A stretch of 64,000 nt of DNA from Ectocarpus siliculosus (taxonomy: Eukaryota; Sar; Phaeophyceae; Ectocarpales; Ectocarpaceae). Made by a program: the position numbers and the translations under genes. The notes under the pieces are model-generated. The model made no database searches and was not told where the DNA came from. It worked only from the letters and a program-made list of their open reading frames with translations. The DNA lies in assembly GCA_000310025.1 (NCBI GenBank), contig FN649751.1:4036901-4100900 (forward strand), read 5' to 3'. Positions 37,835-48,235 of this stretch are shown one piece after another (positions within the stretch are counted from its first letter, which is position 1; every line of letters starts with the position of its first letter).

Positions 37835-40800
37835 GCCCGCCTCCTATATAGATACCTGCGCCCTAGAGATCTCGGCGGTTGCTGCATCTTCCATCTTGAA
37901 GTTGACCGGGATGCAGCCGTTGCCGCGCAGCCAGCTCTCGACGTAGAAGATGCACACCTCCACGTTCTCCTCCAACCCGTGTTGTCTGCGATCCCATAGC
38001 AGTCGAACGGGACGTAAACGACGACGATCGATCGCAGACAAGACGCTACACATCTTGCGGTGTATTTTTATGTGGCTTCGGCATTCCTGCGTGAATGCCA
38101 CGAGTTCGGCACCAAGATGGTCATGACGAAGGCGACATTTCGCACATTCGTTCTAAAATGCCAATTCCCCGCAGTAAAATCGAACGCACGGATAGTACCG
38201 GAGAAACCCGCCGAGGCGCTTGATACTCGTACAATCGGACGATACGTGCCCCGCGGCCCCGCCCCATCATGCCCTACCCCTCTTTCTCAGCGTACAACAT
38301 TACGTTTTCCTAGCCCGCCCCATCCCAGCACCAGTACACACGCGCTCGACGAGTAGAGACATCTTTGAATAAAAAAAACGCCCTCCGCCTCGTCTCATCC
38401 TAGTATCGCTGCTGTTGCTTTGCTGCTGCTGTTGCTGCACACGGCTACGCGTGCAATACCACGGCACCCTTCTGCTCGATTTCCATCGAAATGCCGTATT
38501 GTCGTGGCTGTCTTGCTCCCTCCACTCACGTGATCTCTCCCCCGTCCGGGGTCCGCAGCAGGTCCTGCGCTGACACGGAGCACTCCGGGACGAACGACAG
38601 CTGATTGGGCTGAGGCATGTGTTCGTTGAAGATCTCCATCGCCACCGTCACCAGGGCCGGGTGGGCCACCCACGTCCCGTCGTGCCCCGCCTTAACCTCG
38701 CGCAGCTGGAGAGGTGTTCAGAGGGGGGGGGGGGCGTGTTTTTTTTGCAACATGCGATGCCGATGACTTTTCTGCCGCAGCATACATGAGAACACAGCTT
38801 GGTGACGCTCCTTCTCTTTCCTTCCTGTTTGCTAACCCTCTCTTGGTTCAGGCGCCGCCCTCACCATTGCCTTTCTTCTCGAATCCCCCGGACAGGAATG
38901 TTGGGAATGTTTGGCGTTTTGCTGAGACCCGCCAGTCAATACACATCCCGCAACCGCTCGGACAGGTGGCGACCGCATCGACCCGCTCAAGTCAGCTCAC
39001 GCCTTCCGGCAATATTTTTCGTTATCTACTCCAGAAGCAGGCTTCCTCTCGACAGCTTTGACTATCTCGGGGCTTTTGTCCTCAAAACCATACGCCGATC
39101 CCTGGACCCCAAGCAACTACGACGCGGATCGCGTGCGGTTAGCTTTTCGGTGACCACCCCCCGTCTTTCCAGCCGTTAGTAGCCCGTCTACACCAGCCAG
39201 CCGGTCACTCATTCACCTTGTCCTTCTTGACGCTCTCGAGGGCCTGCGCCGCCAGCTTGGGGTTGTTCTTCACCGGGATCTGCGCCGCCATGCCTCCCAT
39301 CGCGAACGCCCCGCGGCTGTGGCACGTGCGGATCAGCAGCTGCACGTAGGCCTCCATGAACGGGGCTTCCATGGTGAGGAACTTGCGCTCGGGGGTGACC
39401 TTGTCCGCGTGAGCCCGCATCTTCTTGATGTAGGAGAAGATGTAGTCCCTTTCAGGAGGGCGACGGCGGCGGCGATGGTACGCGCGGCCGGGGGGGAGGG
39501 GGAAGGGACGTTATCACAAGAGCCTTTTTTAGGTTGCCGCTGACACAGAAGCACTCATTTTATTCTCTGAGCTCGGGAAACACAGACAACGTTCAATCGT
39601 TGTGTGTGTTGTGTGTTCTCGAGCTTACCAGCGGCCGCAGTTGAGACCGCTCGAGTGGTCCCTGAGCTCGTACAGCATTTCCTCCATCTCGAAGGCCGCG
39701 GTGATCGTCTCGAGGAGCGCGGTCGCCCTGCAGGAGGCGGCATCGACACAAAATAATCGAGCTTTACGAAGGGGCTAGGGTCGGAGGGAAGGGAAGACTG
39801 AGGCAGAGGAGGTGGCAAGAGGGCTCTCGGGTGCTGCAGGAGGCGGCATCGAAAAAAATAATCGAGTTTTACGTAGGGGTTAGGAAGGGAGCAAAGGGAA
39901 GCCTAGGGTGAAGGGGGTCGCCAGAGGGGGCCTGGGTGCGTTCGAGCCCCCTCTCAATACTCTGAGGCCTTCGAAACGAGCGGAAACAACGACAAAAGAG
40001 AACCAACCATGTCTGAGGGTGGATACTGGGTAATTTTGCAGTGAGGGGAGCGAAGCTTCGTCCTGCGGCGGAAAGAAGCCTGGTGCCGTGCAAACGCTCT
40101 AATGAATGAGTTTGTGTACCTGATGGTTCCCACGGGCACCCCGAGCAGCTTCTGAGCGAGGACGAAGACGTCGTTCCACAGACGGGCCTCGAGGTGGGAC
40201 TCCAGCTTGGCCACGTAGAAGTACGGCCCCGTGCCTCGCTTCATGAGCGCGAACACGTTGTGGAAGAAGTACAGGCCGAAGTCGAACAGGGCGCCTGAGA
40301 GCGGCCTGGAATTGTTTTCGTTGTTTGTCGTGGGTGGCATGCAGAACATTGGTGGTGGCGTCGGCGGTGTTACCTTGATTGCCCCCCCTTCACACCCGGT
40401 TGATGAGGAGCCGTTGCACAGTTGTCAGTATTCTTTGTCGTCGTCAGGCGCTGTTGCGCGTCGCTCGTGCGGCTTACGGTTTCGTTTCGCAAGAGAAAAA
40501 CCATCTCTACATCGGGACCGCCTACCCGAGACGGGGAGGGGGAAGGGGGGCGGGAGCTCCCGGAGCCTAGGGAGACGCCTTTCGTGTTCGATTTTCTACC
40601 CCGACCCCTCAAGAATAGTAGCACCAATCAAATCAAAGCAAGAACAGAAGTTCACCTGCCGTCTATGGTTACGTGGGCTTCGTCAAGGTGCCAGCCGCGC
40701 GGCCGCACCAGGAGCACCGCCAGCTTGGCGCCTTTCGTCAGCCCGTAGTGCTTGCCGGTGTCGGGACTGACGTACGAGATATCCCGACGAGCTGCGTCGC

Positions 40801-41731
40801 GCAGGTTCAACTGACCCTCCACCTGCGTTCACCCCCGCCACATCCCAGCCGTCCCAGCGTTGTTGAACGTAGAGTCGAGAATGGGGTCTCGTGCATAACG
40901 GGTTTCTGGGGGGACGTGTTTCTCTGTGACTCGGAGTGTCTGCGGCAGAGGGACTGCACTTCGGCACCCTTGGGCGAATATCAAATCCAGCTTCCTTCTA
41001 CCGAGGGGCAAGGGTATGGATTACCGTGGCGGTCATTGGCGGGCCCGCGTGCCGTTTCGACCGAGTTCAATCTTACAGTATTGCTTTGCCTCGAAAACGG
41101 CTAGCTGGCTGATCCGCGAAGCACCCCTTCCCGTTTGGAAGAACTGGTGCACGCATGTATGGTTCAACTGTTTTTGGTACGGTAGCCTGCGGACCGTGAC
41201 TTGTTTCGGCAAGGTTCTCTACGGGAGGGGCCAACATGCCCCTCTGACGAACGACAACCCACCATGTTGACCCACGTGGGCGCGCTCGAGTCTTCGAAAT
41301 CCGCCATGTACGTGCTGGCGCCGCTGTTGAGGCCGTTAATCACCTGCCGCACGCGCGCCGAGATGCCGGTTATGTGCCGATGGATAGGCGTACGCATACG
41401 CGTGCACACTTGAAGTTGGACCAACTCTGAACGCCAATGCTTTCGCTCATGTGAGAACATTGAAAAAAACGAGAACACAAACTCACACCTGTAGATGACT
41501 GTCCTTCGAATAGTAGGATAGTGTCCTTTGAATGGCCTTCTATAGCAGGAAACTCGAGACCAAATCCGCGGAAACCGGTAACAATGTAGCAACTACGCAC
41601 CACATGAACCGTCATTGCCGCACACAGGAAGAACCGTTCACAGAACCTAGCGGAGATACACTTAAGGCGACTCGAGGACCTCACCGAAAGAGCGGCACCG
41701 CAGAGTACACAAATAGGCGGGAGTTGAGTCG

Positions 41732-41780
<49 letters not shown>

Positions 41781-43996
41781 TTCTCTTTCTCTCTCACCAT
41801 CTTGCGGTCCACGGGGCCGGTGATCTCGACGCGCCTGTCCATCAGGTCGGCCGGCGCCTCCGCCACCTGGGTCATCGTGCGTTCATGTGTCAAGCGCGGG
41901 GCCGAGAGAAACCAAGAAAGGTCCAAATCGCACGCGCGCGGGAGTTTTTCTCTACACGGGGTCCCGAGAAACGAGTCCATGGTATGAAGTTTAACGGGGA
42001 GTAAAGTGGACGGAGGAACCCCCTGACGAAGAAATACTTTCAGCGCCGTTTCCAGATGTTTGAGCTTAGGCATTCATGCATGGCAGCGTGTGTGCAACGT
42101 GTGTGCCATAGTAGAGCTACTGCTTGGCGTTACAGGGGTCCGGATGCGGTCCTGATTAATGTGCACTTTACACCCTATGCTCTCCTACTCCGAGCCAGAT
42201 CTTTCATCGCGTAGAGCCTCCGTGTTTTGGCAGAAAAGCATGATACTACTTCGTAGCCCCGCTTGTTTGTCAGGGGATCATCCAAGGGAGACTCAACAGA
42301 GTACGAAAGGCATTGCTTCGAAGCAGCCCTCGTAACCTCCCTCTCTACACACTGGCAAAATAACCGCAACAAAAGCCTGCCGGTGTTTCCAATGGAGGGA
42401 CACTCGTCAAAAAGCATGCTTTTCGATCGTATGCGTGCTTGTTCTTCTCACCCGCCAGGAAGGGTCATCTCGGACGTGCCTGGTCTCGGGCAAGAAGTCC
42501 GGCAAAACGCCAGCGTCGAACTCCTTCTGCCTGCGAGGGTCCGAGCGAAAGTCATACATCCGAAGGCCCACAACCAAAGGCGAACTACCCTCATGGTACG
42601 AGGTGGTACCGAACCCACGTTTACCATGCGAAAAATACCTTGGTGCACCCCCCCGTCTTTCCCCCTTGGTTGCAGAGCTAGCTACATATTTCGTGGATAT
42701 GCCACATCGCCACGACTAGGAGCAACCACATAACAACCACACACACTGACGAGATCGTTTTGCGTTTCGGTAACGGAGGGTCTTCACTCAAGACATCAAT
42801 GGCGTCCCCCCTTCAGCAAGGAAACCAGCGGGATAAACACTGCATCTTCTATCGAAAATACGCCGTAAAACAAACGTGATTAATGGTACTGTAGTAGATA
42901 CCACCGCCGTTCGTTCTCCTACCTTGTCTCTCGCGCGCGTAGGAGCTGCTGACGGCGTTGCTCAAAGTTTTGGTGCAGGACTCCGAGGAACCTGGCCGAA
43001 TGGCAATGCAGGAGACGGGACAGCGTGGCTCCCTGTTTCTCTACATACTCTGTCAAAGGCATTCGCACGCAATTATTCTGGGTTCTACGGCATCGCACGC
43101 ACCCCTTCTCAGCGGCGGGGTAGGCATGCTGTTAGGTGAATTATCCCTTGTAGTCTAGAGGTGGAACGTTGATACCAACACAAGTGCATGCTCCCGCCGT
43201 GTGCCTGGAAAACTGCTGTAGGTGAAAGCCCAACGTTGAAGCACGGAGAGCGCTTTGAACGGTATCGCGAGAGCCCCTTCGACAATTTCACTGTCACGTC
43301 GGTACCGCTTGGGTCTTCTCGAGAGCTGCACAAAGAATGCTTGTATTGTACCAAGTTTAAGTTTGTCACTTCTGTGTATACGAGATAAAGGACAATGCCC
43401 CGAGAGGAAGGGTCAATTCCTGTATTGTCAAACCACATTTTACGGACAATCCATCCAAAACCGACACCGAAGAGCTACTAGAAGTCGTTTCGGATAATAA
43501 GTATCGGTTTAGTGTTGCACAAACTCGATTAACAAACGAACGCCATGCGTAATCGACCGTAATCTAGACCACACAAAATAACGTAGACTACGGAATACTT
43601 GCTGCACAGCGCAGCAGTAGACCATACTGAAATACCATCACGTGAGCTACGAATTTTTAGGCCACGAGGGTTCTTGCCTGATTTCCCTACCACATCAGCA
43701 GTGCAAAATTAGGGGTATGTCCATGAGTAGAAGTTTAGTACAACGACATTTCATCTACCTGTAGAAAGAATGGAGCTGGAGTGGCGCGTAAATTGGGCTC
43801 ACAGCTTCGAGTTGAAGTATGAGTCTACGCCGCAGAAATTGAGAAATTTGTTCTCAAAACAATCTGCACGAAAAAATGGGGACATCAACTCTTGCCTGAG
43901 GGCCTCTGGCGTCAGGATGTCACCAGTTCCTTCGGGAATGGATCCGTGGACTCGTACGTCCATGGGAGGGGCCATGAATTGCGGCGAGGTTGTCAT
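35213..43996 (-). CDS. Malate synthase A (glyoxylate cycle)
   Basis: Malate synthase condenses glyoxylate with acetyl-CoA to malate. Twelve minus-strand exons join in phase: 43896-43996, 42923-42991, 42452-42530, 41798-41866, 41263-41343, 40656-40822, 40120-40305, 39629-39727, 39217-39448, 38530-38705, 37856-37985 and 35213-35458, about 544 residues (E. coli AceB 533). Family blocks appear in order: [56 protein letters not shown] (catalytic Arg), [29 protein letters not shown] and [13 protein letters not shown] (metal ligands Glu and Asp), [38 protein letters not shown] (catalytic Asp) and [13 protein letters not shown]. Intron 1 has a GC donor (CTCAG|GCAAGA). An in-frame ATG at 44050 could add 18 residues. 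The C-terminus is SHGRL, not a standard SKL-type peroxisomal signal. The last intron (35459-37855) holds bS21 exons and a scaffold gap. Confidence 0.96.
35732..35831. other. Scaffold gap (100 N) in malate synthase intron 11
   Basis: Exactly 100 N, flanked by a G homopolymer ending GGGCCCCC on the left and T/A-rich and G/C homopolymer text on the right (35832-35906), typical of poor contig ends. Confidence 0.99.
35957..36065 (-). CDS. Second copy of the bS21 terminal exon (alternative last exon or paralogue fragment)
   Basis: 109 nt, the same length and intron phase as the terminal exon at 37039-37147. It starts after an AG acceptor and reads [12 protein letters not shown], then [12 protein letters not shown], ending KF and TAA. 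About 23 of 35 residues match the other copy, and changes are mostly conservative (R/K, T/S), which argues that selection has kept it coding. No matching upstream bS21 exon was found between it and 37038, so it most likely serves as an alternative 3' exon for the exon at 37656-37730. It could instead be the tail of a separate gene whose 5' part is missing from the assembly. Confidence 0.7.
36484..36556. repeat. Single-arm relative of the 44.3-kb foldback element
   Basis: Contains GTCCCGTTCGACTG, then GGTTATATCTCGAACGGGCAG, matching the core of each arm of the foldback at 44328-44490. The 9-bp ends CCCGTTCGA and TCGAACGGG are themselves an inverted repeat. Flanks do not match, so this is a diverged or partial copy. 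Confidence 0.6.
37039..37730 (-). CDS. Organellar-type ribosomal protein bS21 (5' end not found), nested in malate synthase intron 11
   Basis: bS21 is a small basic protein of the bacterial-type small ribosomal subunit, found in mitochondria or plastids of eukaryotes. Two exons are clear: 37656-37730, reading [20 protein letters not shown] then LRWKR, and 37039-37147, reading [20 protein letters not shown] then an Arg-rich tail and TGA. Junction phase (AG|G) restores Arg. The pattern EALxRF, then a GxLxExR strand and a long basic helix, is diagnostic. The upstream exon with the N-terminal strand and targeting peptide is absent; 37747-37832 is a G homopolymer that may mark unresolved sequence. 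The gene lies on the same strand as malate synthase, between its exons 11 and 12, so either it is nested or this contig is misplaced. A second terminal exon lies at 35957-36065. Confidence 0.82.
37747..37832. repeat. G homopolymer tract
   Basis: Three runs of G (about 31, 17 and 32) broken by TCTAAT and a single A. Such a tract is hard to sequence and assemble; together with the N gap at 35732 it brackets the bS21-bearing segment. Confidence 0.95.
39729..39945. repeat. Tandem duplication (about 107 bp) carrying a second copy of the exon 8 acceptor of malate synthase
   Basis: 39729-39834 and 39835-39945 are about 85-90% alike and both contain CTGCAGGAGGCGGCATCGA, followed by AAAATAATCGAG and a purine-rich tail. 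On the coding (minus) strand each copy supplies CCGCCTCCTGCAG, the acceptor used before exon 39629-39727. The upstream copy is therefore a potential decoy acceptor. Confidence 0.8.
41734..41794. repeat. CT/GA microsatellite on the donor of malate synthase intron 4
   Basis: On the coding strand the donor reads ATG|GTGAGAGAGAAAGAG and runs on as GA/GAAA units for about 60 nt. This is the third of four genes here in which a GA array grows out of a 5' splice site. Confidence 0.9.
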
Positions 43997-44327
43997 CGCG
44001 TCTCCTGTTGCTCTTCGAGAAGACCGCCAATCGCCAATCCACCGTTTCAATGCAACACCCGATCTATTGTCAACCGCCGCCAGAAAGAGCGAGTCCTCAA
44101 ACTCGAGCTATTTCAGAGAGTTATATGTGCAAGTTTTATCTCTCAAGCATGCAATACTTGGAGGATTCCTTCCGTGCGTTGTCCTTAGAGGTTGGGGTGC
44201 AGGCCGGTTGGTCTTCTTGTGCAAGCTTGAACGTTGATCGGGTTGATGTTTGAGCACGCGGTGTAATCCGTGCCGGTTCGGGCCTTCTGGAATCGCGCGC
44301 ATGGTTAAGGAATAATTTTCCTCCACT
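43997..44327. promoter_or_regulatory. Presumed malate synthase promoter region
   Basis: Sequence immediately upstream of the malate synthase start on the minus strand. No TATA box or other element is evident by eye. The 5' UTR presumably lies here. The foldback element begins at its far end. Confidence 0.35.
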
Positions 44328-44490
44328 CACTGAAAAGACTCCACCACATCCCGTTCGACTGTGGGTATATCTCGAATGGGTAGTCTTTCTGTGTGTCTTT
44401 TTATTATTCCTTAATTAAAAACACACACAGAAAGACTACCCATTCGAGATATACCCACAGTCGAACGGATGTGGTGGAGTCTTTTCAGTG
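44328..44490. mobile_element. Foldback/MITE-like element with near-perfect 69-bp inverted arms
   Basis: 44328-44396 and 44421-44490 are reverse complements except for one extra C (CATCCCGTTCG against CATCCGTTCG) and a slight offset at the tip. They are separated by an AT-rich 24-nt loop (CTTTTTATTATTCCTTAATT and a few A). Each arm begins CACTGAAAAGACTCCACCAC. A related arm core occurs at 36484-36556, so this is a repeat family rather than a unique site. No transposase frame is present and I could not define a target-site duplication. The high arm identity implies a recent origin or gene conversion. Transcription through it would make a long perfect hairpin RNA. Confidence 0.75.
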
Positions 44491-45862
44491 TTCAGATAAA
44501 CAGCAGGTTGGTTCGGGTGTTGAGGTGTGCTGCATGTTGACGGCACTCACAAGCAGCACTTAAGGTTGCGGCAAGTTGCGGCCATACAAACACAAGACTC
44601 AAGGTCTGCCCTTCCAGCACCAAAGCCTATGTGTATCTCCGTGTCTGCATCGGTATCTAGGCAAGTTTCCTTCTTAGCAAAGAAAAAGCCAGGCTCGATC
44701 TAGACTATGCACACGTAATCGTTTCTCCATCCCAATCTGTGTGTGGTGAATACTTCGAAGTATAACATTTCACGCATTTTTCTGCGCAGAAAGGTTGGCT
44801 TTCCGACGACATATTTGTCCGGGGCCCACTTGTGGGATCTGTCGTGTGCGGCGTGTGAGGTTGGAGTCCAAACGTATATCTTCCTTGTGCAGTCAAGGAT
44901 GGATCTGGAACATCCTTCGCCCGATATGTTTTTGGGAGGTGGATGACCCGCGCGGTGGGCTGGTTGTCGGTCATACTCGTGGTATTGAACCGGTAAACCT
45001 CACAAACGTGACTGCTGTCTATGGCGTTTCAGGTCTCCCATGGAGAACTGGAGTGTTTATTGATTCGTGGTGGTATTCCGGGACGATCCTCGCACGGCAT
45101 TTGTTGCCCTCCGTATTGTAGTTGAAAAACACTATAATATGTGTGCCCGCAGTATGTTCGGGGCTCCCGGCAAGGGAATTTATTTTATGGCAAGGAGGCG
45201 CAGGTCAACCGTCGCGAAAGATCAGAACTTGAGATGAAAAAGTACAAAGGCCTGCGTGGTCAGACGAGCATCGCCCAAACGGGAATGAGCGATTGATGCT
45301 GCTGGCGGAGGGCAGAGCGGAGGTGGCGACAATGCGACTGTGAGAGAGATAAGGATTGCAACGTATTGGGGGCACGTGGCAGGAAGCAGTAAACTACAAC
45401 AGTCGTGTTGAAGAAATATGGCAGGGACTGGCAGGATATCTCCTCGGTGCTGCTTCACTGGTCCTTGCTGCTGCAAAACCAACCCGTTCCACCATCTCCT
45501 GGAAAAAAACTCCAGGATCGACACGTCTGTCTATGTACCGGAGGAACAAAGGGGGCCTGAGGTAACTTTTCAATTTTTTCAACACCACTACTGTTGCGCG
45601 TTGGCACCAACCAGGTGTTTCCCTCCTGGTCTAGAGCAATAGGCTGCATATCAACACCAAACAAGAGGTAAACAACCAAATACGTTCACAGCAGATGCTG
45701 CATGCCTGATTCTGCTGCACAAAACCAAATCATTGTTTTGAGAAGGCCTTCCATATCCGATACGAGCGCCATTACGACGTACAAACAATAGAAACCAACA
45801 CCAACATCCATTCGAAAACCCGCTCACAACACACGCCCCGAAGCGGTCGAAATCTCCTCTCG
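44491..45862. other. Spacer without recognised genes
   Basis: About 1.4 kb between the foldback and the stop of the small membrane protein gene, whose 3' UTR it should include. Open frames are short and unrelated to known domains. Confidence 0.5.
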
Positions 45863-48006
45863 CTATCTGCCATTCCCCACGCCTGCCACCGCCGGTGCAG
45901 CATTCTTACCACCCTCTACGTTGGTACTTTTGCTGCTGACGCCGCTGCCGCCATCACTACCGTTGGTGTCAATACCGCTGCGACTTCTACCCCCCCCTCC
46001 CGCTGCAGCGCGCTCCCCTGCTTCCTTGGCTTTGACCTCGGCAACCGCCTTTTTTAGCGGCTCGTTGAAGATGTAGTAGCCTAGAAAGGGATTTAAACAC
46101 ATCAAACACGCGGGGGGTCAGACGTGGTGAACATCTATTCGAGGTCGTGACGTAACTGGATCTAGCCTTGGGTGTAATCGCCTTGTAGTCCCAACGTTGT
46201 TGAAAGTGTAAGCGTTCCAGTCCGGCCCGTTTTGTATTGATATTCCCAGGGGGGTCCGGCACGGTTTCACGTGGCGCAGCCGATACCAACGCCATGCTGG
46301 CCCGTGTGCTCCCACGAAGCGAGGAATGCGCGAGACAGCCTGCTCTACTGTAGGCTGGGCTGTGCGGGGGAACCTTACGGTTACGCTTGCAACGGCAGTG
46401 CTTCGATGTCTTCGTGTTGCTGCCGACTCAAAGTGTGAATAGACTTTGTATCGGCCAGAGCTAACGCGTTGCTTCTTTGCGCGTGGCAGAACAGGGATAC
46501 CACTCGTCAAGCATTGCACCTGACTGCTTTGGAACGCTGAGGTTGTCGCCAGTGTTCTACAGATGCACCAAGAGCGTCGGACCCGCAGCTGCCATTTTTT
46601 CTGTCATCGTACCCCTGTAAGCCAGGGGGTACATGGCAGACAATTGGTAAATTTGCCAGTACCAGGTGCCCCCTCGGAACGTTGGCATCGGAGCTCACGG
46701 GCGTGACGGCAGGAGGAATGCCGAAGGAGAGTGAGTAACGGCTGCATGCAATCGGAACCTCTTGCAGTTGTTGGTAGCGGGAGACACTTTTTAAACGGGC
46801 GGGCGGGTTTTTCTTGGGCAAACCTCTGAAGCCGGGGAACTTTAAATGGTTTTCAATATCCTGCTTCGCCGGTCTCCCTCGTCGGAGGAACAAGCTTGTG
46901 AGAAGTTTAGCTAGCCCACGCAACTATAGGCGTTGAATACACGTGCCACGGGAGCCTGGCGAGCAATGTACCGACGACTCTCCTCGGTACCCTAAGGAGG
47001 AAACACAAGATATGCACTGCTGTCACCAGAGAAAACGAGGCCGAAGCAACAAGGGTATCGAAGCCATAAATTCGACCGTATGCATATGTGCTGTCCCATC
47101 ACAAAGAAACACCACCATATTTTGACCAAGGCCTGAAATTGTACTTATGTACAGTAGTAGTGTGTCTCAAACGAGCGAACACAGGCTACTGCTGCAGAAA
47201 TAAATCTACCATACAGAATGTAGCACAATGCCGGAGGTGAGCTAAATTTCTTACGCTGTCGTTAATAATGTGTTCATCATCTGAGCCCGTGTCTTGTGCG
47301 TGTGGTTCTAATGGGTGCGTCGGCACAACTCTGCGTACGGAGCACGGGCTGTAGTGTCATTGATCAAATAGCCAATGATGCACCTCTGTGCACAAACATC
47401 TTTCAAAATAGATGCTATGCGCTCCCAGTGGGCGAGTCGAAAGTCCTCCCTGTTCCCATAGGTTTCGCTATCGTAGCGTGAGGTGTGGCGTATCTCTCAC
47501 CTATGTCTTCATCCTGCATGACATTTAGACTACAATGTACTTTGCAGCTGGGAGGGTTACATAGAATTTTCTTGGCAAACAAATACCACGCGCACCACAC
47601 ATACATCGTAGGAGAGCATTACCCCGTGTGTGTCTCAGTTGTGGAATGCAGGTCTAGACGTCCACATGTAAGACGTGGAGACGTCGAGTTGCTGTACTAT
47701 GCAGCAGCAACTACACTGCTGTACCGCTGTACACTGCTGTGTTTACTAGCTGTACTATGCAGCAGCAACTACACTGCTGTACCGCTGTAGTACACTGCTG
47801 TGTTTACTAGCTGTACTATGCAGCAGCAACTACACTGCTGTACCGCTGTACACTGCTGTGTTTACTTGTACATGTAGTTTGTCGTGGTATCCAGACAGCG
47901 TCTCACCTGATACCACACCGACCAGAGTCAGAGTCGCCACGTGCAGGGCCTGGTGGGTGCTATTTCGTGGGCGGAAACCCCGGAAGCCTCTACTTCTGCC
48001 AAACAT
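45863..48006 (-). CDS. Small single-pass membrane protein, probably mitochondrial (function unknown)
   Basis: Two exons, 47907-48006 and 45863-46080, join in phase 1 with good GT donor (TCAG|GTGAGA) and CTTTCTAG acceptor to give 105 residues. The start MFGRSRGFRGFRPRNS is short, basic and lacks acidic residues, like a mitochondrial targeting or inner-membrane anchor. It is followed by one hydrophobic helix (about residues 21-41) from QALHVATLTLVGVVSG across the splice junction into YYIF. An amphipathic charged helix NEPLKKAVAEVKAKEAGERA comes next, then a Gly/Ser/Asn-rich tail. This architecture is common to small respiratory-chain assembly or contact-site proteins, but I do not recognise the family. 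The join across a 1.8-kb intron rests on phase and on the membrane helix being completed; the gene shares an upstream region with ABCF. Confidence 0.62.
47691..47867. repeat. Three-copy tandem repeat, 58-61-bp unit, built on ACTGCTGTA
   Basis: Units begin at 47691, 47749 and 47810 and read GCTGTACTATGCAGCAGCAA, then CTACACTGCTGTACCGCTGT and further copies of ACTGCTGT. Copies are almost identical; unit 2 has a 3-nt insertion (AGT). The array ends about 40 nt inside intron 1 of the small membrane protein gene. The short word TACTGCTGTA and its complement recur through the window outside this array. Confidence 0.92.
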
Positions 48007-48235
48007 TATAGTGTCTCGGTTGCCACAAGCGTCGACTTCGCAACGAACCAAGCAGGCAGAACAGCAGTGCTGAGCAGCGGCTGCGGCTGCGTATTTCTTT
48101 GGGGGCCCCGCAGATGCATGGATCTCCCACGATACTCCCCCTACAGTAAGCAAGGTGGACCGGCTTGGCAGCCCAGCGCAGCGCCTCTCGCAGGGCCCAG
48201 CTACACACGGCAGTTGCTACAGGCCGTAGCACCAG
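48007..48235. promoter_or_regulatory. Shared upstream region of divergent small membrane protein and ABCF genes
   Basis: Only 229 bases separate the two start codons. Both 5' UTRs and promoters must lie here or overlap neighbouring exons. No core promoter motif is obvious. Bidirectionality is inferred from spacing. Confidence 0.5.

Noticed and set aside
46507-46923. 139-codon minus-strand frame starting MRGLAKLLTSLF
   Set aside because: Lies inside the intron of the small membrane protein gene, has no recognisable domain and no splice-compatible context.
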